From positions 1-64,000 of the forward strand of contig JAPTJF010000243.1 of NCBI GenBank assembly GCA_029339195.1: 64,000 nucleotides of DNA, in the 5' to 3' direction. Below, one piece after another: positions 11,560 to 23,300 of this stretch; positions within the stretch are counted from its first letter, which is position 1, and every line of letters begins with the position of its first letter. The stretch is from Micractinium sp. NFX-FRZ (taxonomy: Eukaryota > Chlorophyta > Trebouxiophyceae > Chlorellales > Chlorellaceae). The translations under genes and the position numbers were made by a program. The notes under the pieces were generated by a model, which saw only the letters and a list, made by a program, of their open reading frames with translations, was not told the origin of the DNA and did not search any database.

Positions 11560-13455
11560 ATGCAGGGCGCCCAGTTCGATGTGAACGCAGAAGCGAGGCG
11601 GGTGCTGGCAGCGGGGCACGACCGCTTCGACATCCTGGGCATGCCACGGGGTGCAGCCCTTGCTGATGTGAAGGCCCGTTACAAGAAGCTGTGCCAACTG
11701 CACCCGGACAAAAACCTGGGAAACCAGCTGGCGGCCGATGCGTTTGCGCTGGTGTCGGCGGCCTATGCTGAACTGGCGGCGATGGCAGCAGCAGGTGCGC
11801 CTGCAGCTGCAGGCCCGTTGCACGGCAGCCAGCCTGAGGCGCCGCGTGGCAACCGGTGGCAGGCCTTCACCGGCCAGCAGCACAAGCAGCAGCAGGCGTA
11901 CCAGCAGCAGGCATACCAGCAGCAGCAGCAGCAGCCGCAGCAGCAGCACCCATGTGCCGGCAGCGGGTTTGGAGGTTCTCAAGAGAACCGCACGCCCAGT
12001 GGCAGCACACCTGCAGCAGCCCCTGCTGCTGCTGCCGCCGCTGCAGGCGGCTGGCAGGCCTCGCGGTGGGGCAAGCACGGTGCCAGCACGCTCCTGCGAG
12101 GGCACCCAGCGGTTGCGGCGCCCGGTGCAGTGGGCGCTGACGGCCCAGAGAGCGGCCCTGGCAGCATGCAGCACCAGCAGCACCAGCAGCGGCCGGCTGC
12201 CTGTGGGCAGCGGCAACGTGACGGGCGTCGTTCAATGTCCCCTGGCAACCGTAGTCGCCACAGGGAAGCTGCCAGCAGCAGCAGCAGTGACAGCGATAGC
12301 GATAGCGTGGGAGGTGACACTGACGGCACAGCTTATATGACAAGCAGCCGGCCTGCTGTGCAGCCCTCTGCGTTTTATGGCACCAGACGCAGCAGCCCAG
12401 TGGTGGCATCCGCCCCGCCAGTGGCCTCCCTGTATGGGATGTTTGGAGCGAGACGCAGCAGTGGCGGGCAGCCCTCCACCTGGCTGGGCGCCAAGCAGCA
12501 GCAGCAGCAGTGGGACCAACCGCTGCAGCACTTTGAGCGGCCCCAGCAGCAGCAGCTGCTGGGCGAGCAGGGAGCTGCATCACTTGTAGACTGGCAGCAG
12601 CAGGCATCTCCAGCAGCAGCGGCGGCAGCAGCACCAGCAGCGGCAGCAGCACCAGCAGCAGCGACAGGTCAGGCAGGCGCCAGGTGGGGCGCCCTGAGCA
12701 AGATGGAGCTCCTCAAGCGCCCCACCGTGCTAACTGCGCCAGCTGCTGATGAGGGTGGAAGCCAGCCAGCAGATAAGGAGGCTGCTGCAGAGGCCCGGCC
12801 TCCCAAGCGGCGGCAGCAGCAGCCAGCAGTGCTGAGCAGCAGCAGCGACGGCAGTGGCAGTGATGTAGAGGGCAGCAGCACTGACGGTGGGTGATGGCAA
12901 CTAGTTGGGACGGAGGGAGGTGGGCATGGAGGCATCTGCAGGACGGTTCAAATGCTGGACATTCGAGCAGTGCCCCTAGCCTTGCTGCTGTACCATGGTG
13001 CCAGGCCCCTGCTTGCACTCTCATGGGCCCATGCCCCGCTCCTGCCCCTGCCCCTGTGTGCAGATGAAGTCCCCAGCGAAGCGGAGCTCGATGCCGCTGC
13101 CACCATGCGGGGCAGACTGGAGGCGGCGCTGCAACAGCAGGAGGCGGCGGCACGTCAGGCGGCACAGGCCAGTGCGGGTGACATCATCCGGCGGGGGCGC
13201 GAGAAAGCGCTGCAGCAGTACCGGCGGAAGCGGCAAAAGAAAGCAGGTGGCGGCAAGGGCAAGGGCAAGACGGCAGCGGGGAGTGCCAAAGCAGCAGCAG
13301 GGAGTGACAAGGCGGCAGCGGGGAGCGGCAAAGCGGCAGGTGGGAGTGGGAAGGGGAAGGGCAGCGGGCTGCAGCAGTCCAAGCTGAGGCTGACAGTAGT
13401 GCACCCGGCGCTGGCCTCGGACCCCGAGCAGTCGCAGCTGGTGGGTGCGATATGA
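11560..13455 (+). CDS. J-domain (DnaJ-like) co-chaperone, disordered tail
   Basis: Two exons (11560-12886, 13064-13455) join in frame to give 572 residues. Residues about 20-75 form a J domain: FDILGMPRGAALADVKARYK, then the HPD tripeptide at 48-50 that stimulates Hsp70 ATPase, then a helix with AFALVSAAYAEL. There is no G/F region, zinc finger or C-terminal substrate domain, so this is a class III (type C) J protein. The rest is Gln-, Ala- and Ser-rich disorder with acidic serine clusters (SSSSDSDSDS). A basic C-terminus has a helix around ALQQQEAAARQAAQAS and Lys/Gly/Ala repeats (KAAAGS-type). The lysine-rich tail may bind nucleic acid or ribosomes, but that is inference. A TGTAA lies 69 bases after the stop. 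Confidence 0.88.
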
Positions 13456-14355
13456 GCACAACAGGCACACAAGTGCAGTCTGGCGGCTTCAATTATGTGA
13501 CCTGCGTACTCTTCCTTGAATCATGTAAGCTCACCTCCCGTCCCAGGTGCTTCTTCAGGCCCAAAGTGGCCAGAATGGAGAGACAAAGAAGTTGAAAGGG
13601 CACCCCGCTGGTGCACGTCAGCTCCCGCTGCTGTCAAGCCACAGCTTTCCCTCCGTCGCCGCGCCTCGATACACCTTTTGCACTGGTCATTCCCCTGAGT
13701 CCCCAGCTCTTATAGTGGTTTCTCTCTCAGATAAGGATCCCAGGCAGGGCTGGGCCCATGGGCTGGGGCCCATACCTGGGCAACCCCACCGGTTAAATTC
13801 AGCGGTTGGTCCAGTACACTTGGGACAGCGGCGAGCCCTCCAGGACTGCTCCAGGACCACCCTGGGTGTCATTTGAAATACATGTGTTTCCCTCGACTGT
13901 TACAATTGAAAAGCTGTGAGGTCGGTCAGAGACCGTGTAACCAACACTCAGTGCTGCTGGGACTGCACAAGCTGGTCGCCCCAGCATTGTCAGCCTGATG
14001 TCAGCACCTGCAGGACTGCCTTGTCGGCCAGCAGCACGCCTTCCTCCCTCCCACGCCTTCTCGTATCTCTACCCCTTGCGAATACAGCGACAACTGCGTG
14101 GTCAATCGTGAAGGGCTGCCTGTGCCAGCAGCAGCTCTGCCGGCCCTGTCAGCGGTCTCGTGCTTCACACCCCCTAGCACTCCCCTTCATCCTCGGCAGT
14201 TAGGGCAGGGGCAGCACAAGCACTCCGTGATCGGTGCAGCCGTGCTCCGTTAGCTCGTCAGGGAAAACTAGCTAGGGACGCTTGAAGACCTAGCCGCGCG
14301 CTTACGCCCGCCAGCCCTTCAGCAGTGCCCCCTGGTCTACCTAGCAGGTGGCACA
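13456..14355. other. intergenic region before the PPR-SMR gene
   Basis: It contains the 3' end of the J-domain gene (TGTAA at 13524-13528) and presumably the PPR-SMR promoter. An imperfect palindrome rich in gggccc lies near 13740-13782. No gene is supported. Confidence 0.5.
13524..13528 (+). terminator. candidate TGTAA poly(A) signal, J-domain gene
   Basis: TGTAA lies 69 bases after the stop codon. Confidence 0.55.
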
Positions 14356-17300
14356 ATGGCAGCAGTGGCCCAGCGGCCACCACGGGGTGCCCACCCAGGC
14401 CGCGCGCACTCTTGTGGCACCGATTGGGGCAGCCCCGTGGGATTGCAGCTCAGCAGGTGAGGTTGTCGAGGGTTGGATGGGACGAGCAATGGGAGGGGCG
14501 GCCTTTGGCGAGGCGCCCGCCGTGCATGCCCGCCCACCCGCACCAGCTGCCCCAGCCGCCGTAGCCGCCGCCCCTTCCATACTTTGGTATGGCGCTCGCC
14601 TCTCTTCTCTGCCCCTTCGATCCCCAACACCCCTCTCCCTCCCCCGCCCTTTGTCAGAGCCGGCTCAGCGGTGGACATGCGGCAGCTCACGGCATCGCTG
14701 CTTGAGGCGCGCGAGGGCACCGGGGAAGTGCGCGCCTGCCTGCTGAGCGCCGCCTTCAAGCCACGCCTGCCAGGTGAGTGTCCCGACTCGTTTGTTCAAT
14801 CTCACTTCAGAAACATTGTTTGAGAATCTAAACGAGCCCATATGAGTAGTCAGGCTTTGGGTTCCACACCAAGGGCGGCCAAGGGTGGCCCTCGCCACCA
14901 CTCGTTGTGCCAGCTCTCCACCCCACTACTATCGGCTGTCCTGCTTTGCCCTGCCTTCAGCCAACGGGTCCTTCTACCCATCGGCCCCCTCCCCTCCCTC
15001 CCTCCCGCAGGCCTGACCAAGATGATCAGCAAGCTGAGCAAGGAGGGGGCGTGGCGCAAGGCCTTGGAGGTGTTTGAAGCGGTGGAGGAGATGGGGTGAG
15101 CCGGGGGGGGGCTCTTCACGGAGGCAGGGCATGTCATGGGAGCGGTGCCGAGTGGCTGCCATGGCCGGTTCCTTGTCTGCCTGCTGGGCAGCAGACGTAG
15201 AACCTACCTAGGCCCGCACACTGTCCTGAAGCTGCAATCTCCCGGTGATCTCCCCTGCCCAATCGCCCTCCTCTGCTCCCTGCCCCGCCCCTGCCAGGCT
15301 GGCACCCGACACCGCCCTCACCAACTCCGCCATCAGCGCCTGCGACAAGGGCGGACGCTGGCAAAAGGTGCGCTCGCTGCCTGCACCCGTGCGCCCCTGC
15401 GACCCCCCCGCTGCCTCTGCCGCCGACGAGCTACCTGCGTCTGCCAGCCTCCACAACAGCTAGCTGCTTGTTGTGCCTGCGCCCACCAAGTACCCCCACC
15501 CGCCTCTCCCTGATCACCCGTCCCTCCCACAGGCTCTTGAATTAGTGGAGTGGACGGAGCACCAGCGCATGCCCTGCACCGCCACCACCTGCCCCAGCTG
15601 ACCGCCTTTCTGACGTCCCTTCCACCCCGCAGGCTCTTGAGATCTTTGAGTGGATGGAGCGCCAGCGCCTGCCGCGTGACGCCATCACCTACAGCGCCAC
15701 CATCTCCGCCCTGGCCAAGGGCAAGCAGTGGCACGCGGCGCTGCAGGTGTTCGACCACATGCAGGCAAGCATGAGAGGGTTGCAGGGGGGGTGGGGGGGA
15801 GTGCCCAGGGCAAAGCGGTGCGGGCGGTTATTTGGCCACACGCATGTGGGTGGGCTTGGGTGGCGGGCCTAAGACCCCCTTAAGGAACGGACGGGTGAAA
15901 GAGGGCTGGAGGAGAGTACTGGGGGAGAGGATGGGCGCGTGCTTGGAAGCGAGGGACCGCATGCCTGTTCATTAAAACCGGCCTCATCCCGCCTTCGAAC
16001 CCCCCAGCTCCTCTCGGAATCCTCGGCACTCCCTCCCTCTGCCTGTCACTTTTCCAAAAAAACCATTATCTCACTTTTCATCACTCACCCATCAACCCTC
16101 TGCAGGTGCACGGCATCGAGGCGGACGTGGTGACCTGCTGCTCCCTCATCAACGCCCTGGAGCGCGGCGGGCAGTGGCAGCTGGCGGAGAAGCTCTTCCT
16201 GCGCATGTGCACCGTGCAGGTGTGTGTGTATGTGTGTATGTGGGCGTGTGGGGGGGCCTGGGAGATGGGGAGGCTGCAGGACCGCGGCTGGGAGGGTGCG
16301 GGGAAGGCGCCGGGGCTGGCAAGGAGCAAGGACAGCAGGCCAGGGCAGGGCTGCGCGACACACTGAATCGCCCGGGATTCTGCACAGTGCCTGCACACAG
16401 ACTTTTCTCTCACCCAATTTCAGCAAGCGCCCCGCCCTCCCCACCTCCTGCACACAAACCCTCCCCCTTTGCCCCGCCCCAGCAGGACGGCGAGCAGTCA
16501 GAGGACGACTCTCCGCTGCTGGTGGCCGCCCCCTCCCTGCCCATCCCCCCCCAGCTGCTGCGCTCCCAGACCTCGCCCTCCTCTGTGCTGGAGGCCCTCC
16601 AGTCCCCCGCCCGCGTGCCCCTGGTGAGGCTCGCCCTAGGGGTCTGCTTGAGTGCCGCCCACGCCTGCAGTTGCTTGCTGCCTGCCTGTACGCCTGCCTG
16701 CCTGCCTGGCAGTGCATTACGCTGGCGCATTGCACTGGGCTGTCGGCACAGAACCTAGCTTCCCCACACTCCCCTCCCTTCTGGCCCCAACCTCAGATGA
16801 GTATTGCCGAGTCGCCGCGCCACCCCGAGGCCGCCGCCGCCGCCGCCTTTTACGACTCCCCCACCTACCCCGCCTCCCTGGGCATTCTGGGCTCCGTGGC
16901 GTCGGCCCGGCAGGACGTCCTGGCAGGCCTGGGCGCCTCACCAGGCAACGGAAAGGGTGAGCTCAGGGTGCACGGTGGCAGCAGGTGTGGGGGGGGGCGT
17001 ACGGGCGGCAATGCGAGGGGGCGAAAGCTCGCTGGCGAACTGGGGAGATGTGGGGGACAGTGGGAGGCACAGCGTGAGTGAAACAAGGCGCTGGCAGTGA
17101 CGTGGCCATGCAGCCTCAGCTCCCCACATTCTTTAATTTGACTGCTCTACTCGTCTTCCTCCCCCCACGTTTCGTCCCCACCGCTCTACTTGGCCACCCT
17201 CACCCATGCCTCCCCCAATGCAGCTACCATGGAAGAACTGGCCAGCCGCTTTGACGCGGCAGTGGCGCTGTCTAACGGCGCTTCCCCACAGCTTGAGCGT

Positions 17301-20300
17301 GCCGGCTCAACAGACAGCGGTGCCGGCGGCGGCGCCAACCCCAACCCCTTTGCCGCTGCCTCCAAACTGGTCTCAGAACTGCGCAAGGGCTCCCCTGACG
17401 GTGCGTGTGTGGCGGGGTTGGGTGGATGGATGGGCGGGAGGGGAGGGGAGGCGTGGGTGTATTTGGGTGTGGAGGACAAAGGGGTGAGTGGAAGAGGGGC
17501 GTGCCCTGGGGTACGTGCGGTTTCTAGAAAATATTGCCGACCCACCCGCCCCCTGCCTGCCTGACTCCCCTACCCATTCTGCAGGCAGCATGGCGTCCAT
17601 GCTGGCCTCGGAGAACGGGGCAGCAGCGGAGCACCCAGGTGGGTGCTGTCGGGCCAGGCAGGCGGGAGGGCGGCGCCTGGGAGGAGGCGGGCGGGCACCC
17701 TGCTGCCTCACCGCAACATGCACCAACACTTTCCTCCTCCCTCCCTGGCCTGTCTTGAAACCCTGGCCTGTCTTGAAACCCAAAAACATAATCCTGCCTT
17801 CCCCATCCCCACGCTCCCTTCCCTCCTTGCCTGCAGCCTGCCGCGCCGACTCCCTCCCCGCCCCGCCGCCCGGCCTGCCCCGCCCCGGCAGCGCCTCCTT
17901 CGGCTTCCCCGGCGGCTCCCCCCAGCGCCCCTCCAGCAGCGCCAGCGCCGGCGCCGGCAGGATCACGCGCACCCACAGCCTGAAGCGGGAGCTGGGCATA
18001 CCTCAGCTGGAGGCGGCACGCAGCCTGCGCCGCGCCATCTCGTGCTACCCGGAGCTGGACGGGGGCGAGGGCGGGGCGCAGAGCGAGGGCAGCTCGGGTG
18101 AGCACACGGGGGGGAGAGCGGCCCGAGGGGGAGGCGGGATGGGTGCGGCTTTGTTGTTGCAGCTGAGGGGCGAACTGTGCGGCCACGCCAGCTCAAACTG
18201 GGCTGCACGGCGGCCACGTCGCCAGCTTCTCCACGTGCCTGCCTCTCGCGTGTGCCTCTTCTTTCAACCCAACCCAGCCCTGCCTCTCCCTGTTGTCCCC
18301 CTGCCTCGACCCCCTCATCCCTCGCCCTGCGCTCCCCGCCTCACCCGCCCCGGGCCCCCCGCTTCCCCCCACAGGCCTGTCCTCCCTCTTCAACTTCTCC
18401 CACGCCGCCCGCGTCACCCCGAACCGCGTGTGCTGCAACGCGCTGCTGGCCGCCTATGCCCGCGCCAAGCCGCCACAGTTCCAGCGGGTGAGGCGGGGGT
18501 GGCTGCACAGGGGATCAGGGTGCCGCTGAATCCAGGGCAGACATCCACAAGTCCACATGCGCGGTGGGGTGGGGTGAAGGGCTTCGGGAACGAGGCAGCT
18601 GCCTGGGGGCAACAAACAGAGTCATTACCCACAAACAACCATGCGCCTCCTTTTGCCCTGCACATCCACTGTCTTTCCTCTGGCTGGCATCACCCCAAAA
18701 CCCTGCACCCCCTCCCCCCACCCACCGCTGCTTCCCCCAGGCGCTGCACCTGCTGGCCGCCATGTGGGACGGCGGCCCCACGCTGGCCCCCGACTCTGTC
18801 TCCTACAACACCGCCATCAAGGCGTGCGCCAACGCCTTCCAGCTGGGCAAGGCGCTGGAGGTTCACCGGGAGATGGAGGCCAGGTGGGGGCGAAGTGGGG
18901 GGTGGGGGAGGGGGAGGGGCAGGGCTGGGTGGATGGAGTGCGCCGAGGCATGGGTGATGGCAGGGGTGGAAGAGGGGCTGCGCATTGGCGAGAGGATGAT
19001 ATTTGGGGGTTGAGCTCGCTGTGCGCCTTGCTTGCCCGCCCCTCACAACACCTCCCTCGCAACTGCCCGTTCCCTCTCGTGCCGGCTTCACCCCGCCCAA
19101 CCGCAGGGGCGTCAAACCCAGCGTCACAACCTTCAAGTGAGCAGAGCGCCCTGTGGCCACATGGGGAAGGCACAGGTGTCTGTATGCGCTTGCATTCCGC
19201 CTGGCAGCATGGCCGGGGATGCCAGCGGGCCTGGGAAACCTGCCCCCTGGTGATACCCGCCTCACTTTTACTCCCCGGTCCCCGCGCTCCGCTGCTGCCC
19301 GCTCCTAAAGCTGTTCTCACCATCCCTCTCACCTGCCCCACCCTGTCGCCCCCCTCCCCGCTTTCTTCCCAGCTGCCTGATCACCGCCGCCAGTGACAGC
19401 GGCTCCTACGCCGCCCTGCTGGAGGTGGGGCAGTGCCTGGCGGGGGCAGACCAGGACGTGCAGGCGTGCGTGCTCAACACCTACGTGGCCGGGCTGGTCA
19501 AGGTGCGTTGGGGCTGCCTGTTTCCTGGTAACTAAACGTACGCTTTGTTTGTTAGTATTGAAAAGCGAAGCCTGTACTTCGGGGGATGCGGCAGTGCCTG
19601 GCGGGGCCCCAGGAGACGAGCAGGCATACGTGCTAACACTTGACGTGGCGCAGCTGGTCCAGGGCCTCCAGTGTTTCTGGGATTCCGAGCTGTGTGCCCT
19701 GCTGCATGAAGAGGCCATCAGCGCCGCACGAGGTAGCCACCCGTCCACCCATGCTGGCCTCCCCACTCCCCCACTACCCACTTCTGCAGGTGGGCCACTG
19801 GGAGGAAGCGCTGGCCCGCTTCCACGACATGCTGGGCCCCTCCAGCCCCACCCGCCCCACCGCCTCCACCTTCAACACCATCATGAGCATGCACATGAGG
19901 CAGGGGCAGTGCGAGCAGGTGCGGCGGGGGTGCGTCTGTGGTTAACACACGTGGGTATGTGTATGTGTGTTTACACGCGCGCTCACGCGCCTAGGGGCTG
20001 TGCGAGCGGTGGCGTGGGCGGCACGCTGGGGCGTGGGTAGAACAGGCAAACACCACACTTGTGTGCTTGCTCCTCCTGACACCAGACGGCAGAGAGCAGC
20101 GTCAATCAGAGCCATTCTCCCTTTCCTCATGTCCCTGCCCCCTCCCCCCACCCCCTACCTCACCTATTCAGGTGCACGCCGTGTTTGACCAGATGCTGGC
20201 CACCGGCCTGCACCCTTCCATCGTCTCCTACAACACCCTGCTGGCCTCCTTTGCCTCCCTGGGCGCCTGGGGCGAGGCGCTGGATGCGATGAACCATGTG

Positions 20301-23300
20301 CTGGCCTCCCAGGCAGACGGCGTCAACCCAAACACCTGTGAGGGAGCGCAGCTGGGCTGGGCGGCCAGCTTGGGGGGGTGGGCAGGGTGTGAGGTGGGCA
20401 AGCGAACGGCGTGGACCTGCCCGTTGCCTGGCAGCAGGGGGAGGGTTGCATCCAGGGGGGAGGGGTGGGAAGAGGGTATAAGGCGATGCAGGCCGGTCTC
20501 CTGTGCTGCTGTGCCCACCCACCTCCCTTCTCATCGCCCCTCCTTCCCCCTTGCCCGCCTCCACTTGCAGCCACCTTCAGCACGTGCCTGACGGCAGTGG
20601 CCAAGGGGGCGGAGACCATCCCTGCCCACCAGCACGCCTTCATCGCATCGCGTGTGCTCCAGGCAAGTCGGGCGGCGCTCAGCCGGTACGCCTACACTGC
20701 CGCTTTTGCTTGCACGCGCGTCACACCAGCTTGCCAAGGCAGCACCAGACCGTTTTGTAGCTCGCCACCATACCTGCCTGCCCGCCAGCCGAATGGTTTA
20801 GCCTTTCGTCCGACTCTGCACACTCTGGCATTGCTGCTGCGCTGCAGGTGTTCCGCCAGCTGCGCGCCACCCCCGGCTGCTCCGCTGACGCCGGCGTGTA
20901 CTCAAGCCTGGTGGTCATTCTGGACGCCTGCCAGCAGCCGCAGCAGGTGAGGGCAGCGACGAGGGTGGAGTAGAAGAGGGGGTGAGAAGCCAAAGGGAGG
21001 ACGAGTGCACATGCACCCAGCCAGTCGGGTGGCCGGCATCCAAGGAATGGGGTGGCTCAGTTTTTGTAGTGCAGGCTACGGTTGCATGAGGGAGGGGAAG
21101 AGGAGGGCAGGTACGAGCTTGCAGGCCACTTCAGTCTTGCTTCTCGTTGTTGGGGCTGCCACCGTCGGCGGGCTGCGCAACGGCGCTGCCGCTGACGAGG
21201 TGGTCTATCTGTATCCTCAACTCGCAGCAGCCCCCTGCACTTCCCTGCTAACCCCTCCCCTCCCCTCTGCTGCGTCCCTGCTTAGGTGGTTGCCCTGCAC
21301 AACGTGATGCTGGCCTGCGGACACACACCTGACGGCGCCACTGCCCAGCTGGTGCTGCGTGCGGCGCTGCAGGCGGGGGACATGCAGAAGGCTTTCGCCC
21401 TGGCCACGTCCCTGCAGGCAAGAGGTGGTCTAAGCAGCAGGGAGCAGGGGTCGGCCTGCTGCTGCAGCAGTCTGACTTTGCTGCTGGGAACCAGGGAGTC
21501 GAACAGGCACGTGGGCTACGCTCCTGCTTAGCAACACTGCCCTGCCCACCTGCCCGCCCACTGCGCTGCCCCACATGCCTGCCCGGGCACCCAGCCGTGC
21601 TCCTGCTGCTGCCTCCCATTCTCGCCGGTGCAGATGCAGGGCGAGCGGGTGGGGCCGGCCGCGCTGGCCGCCCTGATGTCCGCCTGCCTGGGCGCCGGCG
21701 CCTGGGACCTGGCGCTGCAGCTGTGCAACGCCGCGCTGTGCGCACAGGCACGTGCCAGGGCAGCCAGGGCGGCTGGGGAGGCTGGGTCGGGTGCATGCCT
21801 CCTCACTGCCTCCTCCATCGCTCGATCCCCACCTGGGGGGGGGCATGCACCCAGTGCTCTTCACTTGTCTGCTGAGCCTCATGCTGCACCCCACCCCTCC
21901 ACCAGTTTGCATCATCCCCTCCACCGTGCCACTCTGCGGTCCCCCTGCCCAGGGCTCTCAGGCAGAGACCCTGTGCTAAAGCGCAGGCTGTGCAGTGGGT
22001 CAACTCCTCCCCTCCGTTGCGCTCCAGACAGCCCCGCTGCCTGAACATCCTTTTACCCCACGCCCTCACCCCCACGGGGCTCCCAGGCGGCCCCCTGCCT
22101 GAGCATTCCTCTACCCCTCACCCTCCCCCCCTGCAGGGCTCCGAGGCAGCCCCCTTGTTTGAGCACCTGCTGGAGAAAGCGGCGGAGGCGGGGCGGTTTG
22201 ACGTCGTGGTGGACGCCCTCACCGCCATGCGCAGCGCCGAGCTGCCCGTCAGCCCGCGCGTGGCCGGCCTGGTGGGTGGGCTCAATCTGTCTGATGTGAT
22301 TTGCTTGCAGCGCACAGCAGGGCGATGATCCGGATGGGTTGATGCTTGTTATGGCTGCCTGGTACCACAAGCCCGCTGGCATTCTGGCGGGGCCAGAGGC
22401 GCCCGCTAGCATTCCCACCCCGCCTGCCGCCGCATTGCACGCCCACCCTGCGGCCTGTGTGCCCCTCCGCCTCCCTCCCCGCCCCGCCGCCCGCCCCTCA
22501 GGTCATGGCCTCGCAGTCCGCGGCTTCCACCCCCACCAGCAGCCCCTGCACCGCCGGCGGCGCCGGCTTCGAGGCCACCCTCTCCGCCCTGCAGACTGCC
22601 CAGTCCCTCTCCGCCCTGCCCTCGGCTTTCGAGCGCGCTGCCAGCACCACATCCCACACCTCTGTGCTGGGCGGCTCACCAGGCGCCTTTGCCTGCCTGC
22701 CCAGGTTTGCAAGTGCCTCCAGTCTGAGCAGCAGCCCCTCGCTGCCCCCGCCCCCGCCCCCGCCGCCGAGCACACCCCCCATGGCCAGCCCTGCTGCCAG
22801 CGGCGCGCTGCCGCCGCCGCCAGCTGGCGCCAGCATGGCGCAGCAGCCCCGCTTCACGGTGGAGGATGCCAACTCTCTGCTCACCGTCCTGAAGGTGAGC
22901 ACCAGTGTTGGGAGATAAGTGGGCATAACTTGGGTGCAAGATGGCAGCATATTGTTCGTCCGCTGCTGTGCGAGACACGACTGTGTGCTCTCCTGCCCTG
23001 CCTGCTGCATTTTCAACCTTCTGGGCCCTTCTCTTGACCTTTGGACTTCTCTTTCCCCTCCACCCACTCCACTTTGCCCTCTGCAGGAGCGTCTGGACAC
23101 CCAGGGAGGTGTGGAGGTGCTCAAGAACATGAGGCGGGCGGGCATGCAGCCCAACCAGGTAGGAGGCACTGCCCAGGCTGTCAAGTGTTTTTTGTGATTG
23201 AACCGGGCTGGCGCTTGTGCGCTGCCTGCACCGCTGGCCTGATTCCGCTCGTTTCGCACCCGGGCATTCCAGGCTTTGCCAGCGTGAACGGGCGTGCGCC

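Noticed and set aside
13736..13785. Imperfect gggccc palindrome as a regulatory hairpin
   Set aside because: It is short, interrupted and expected at this GC content; no context supports a function.
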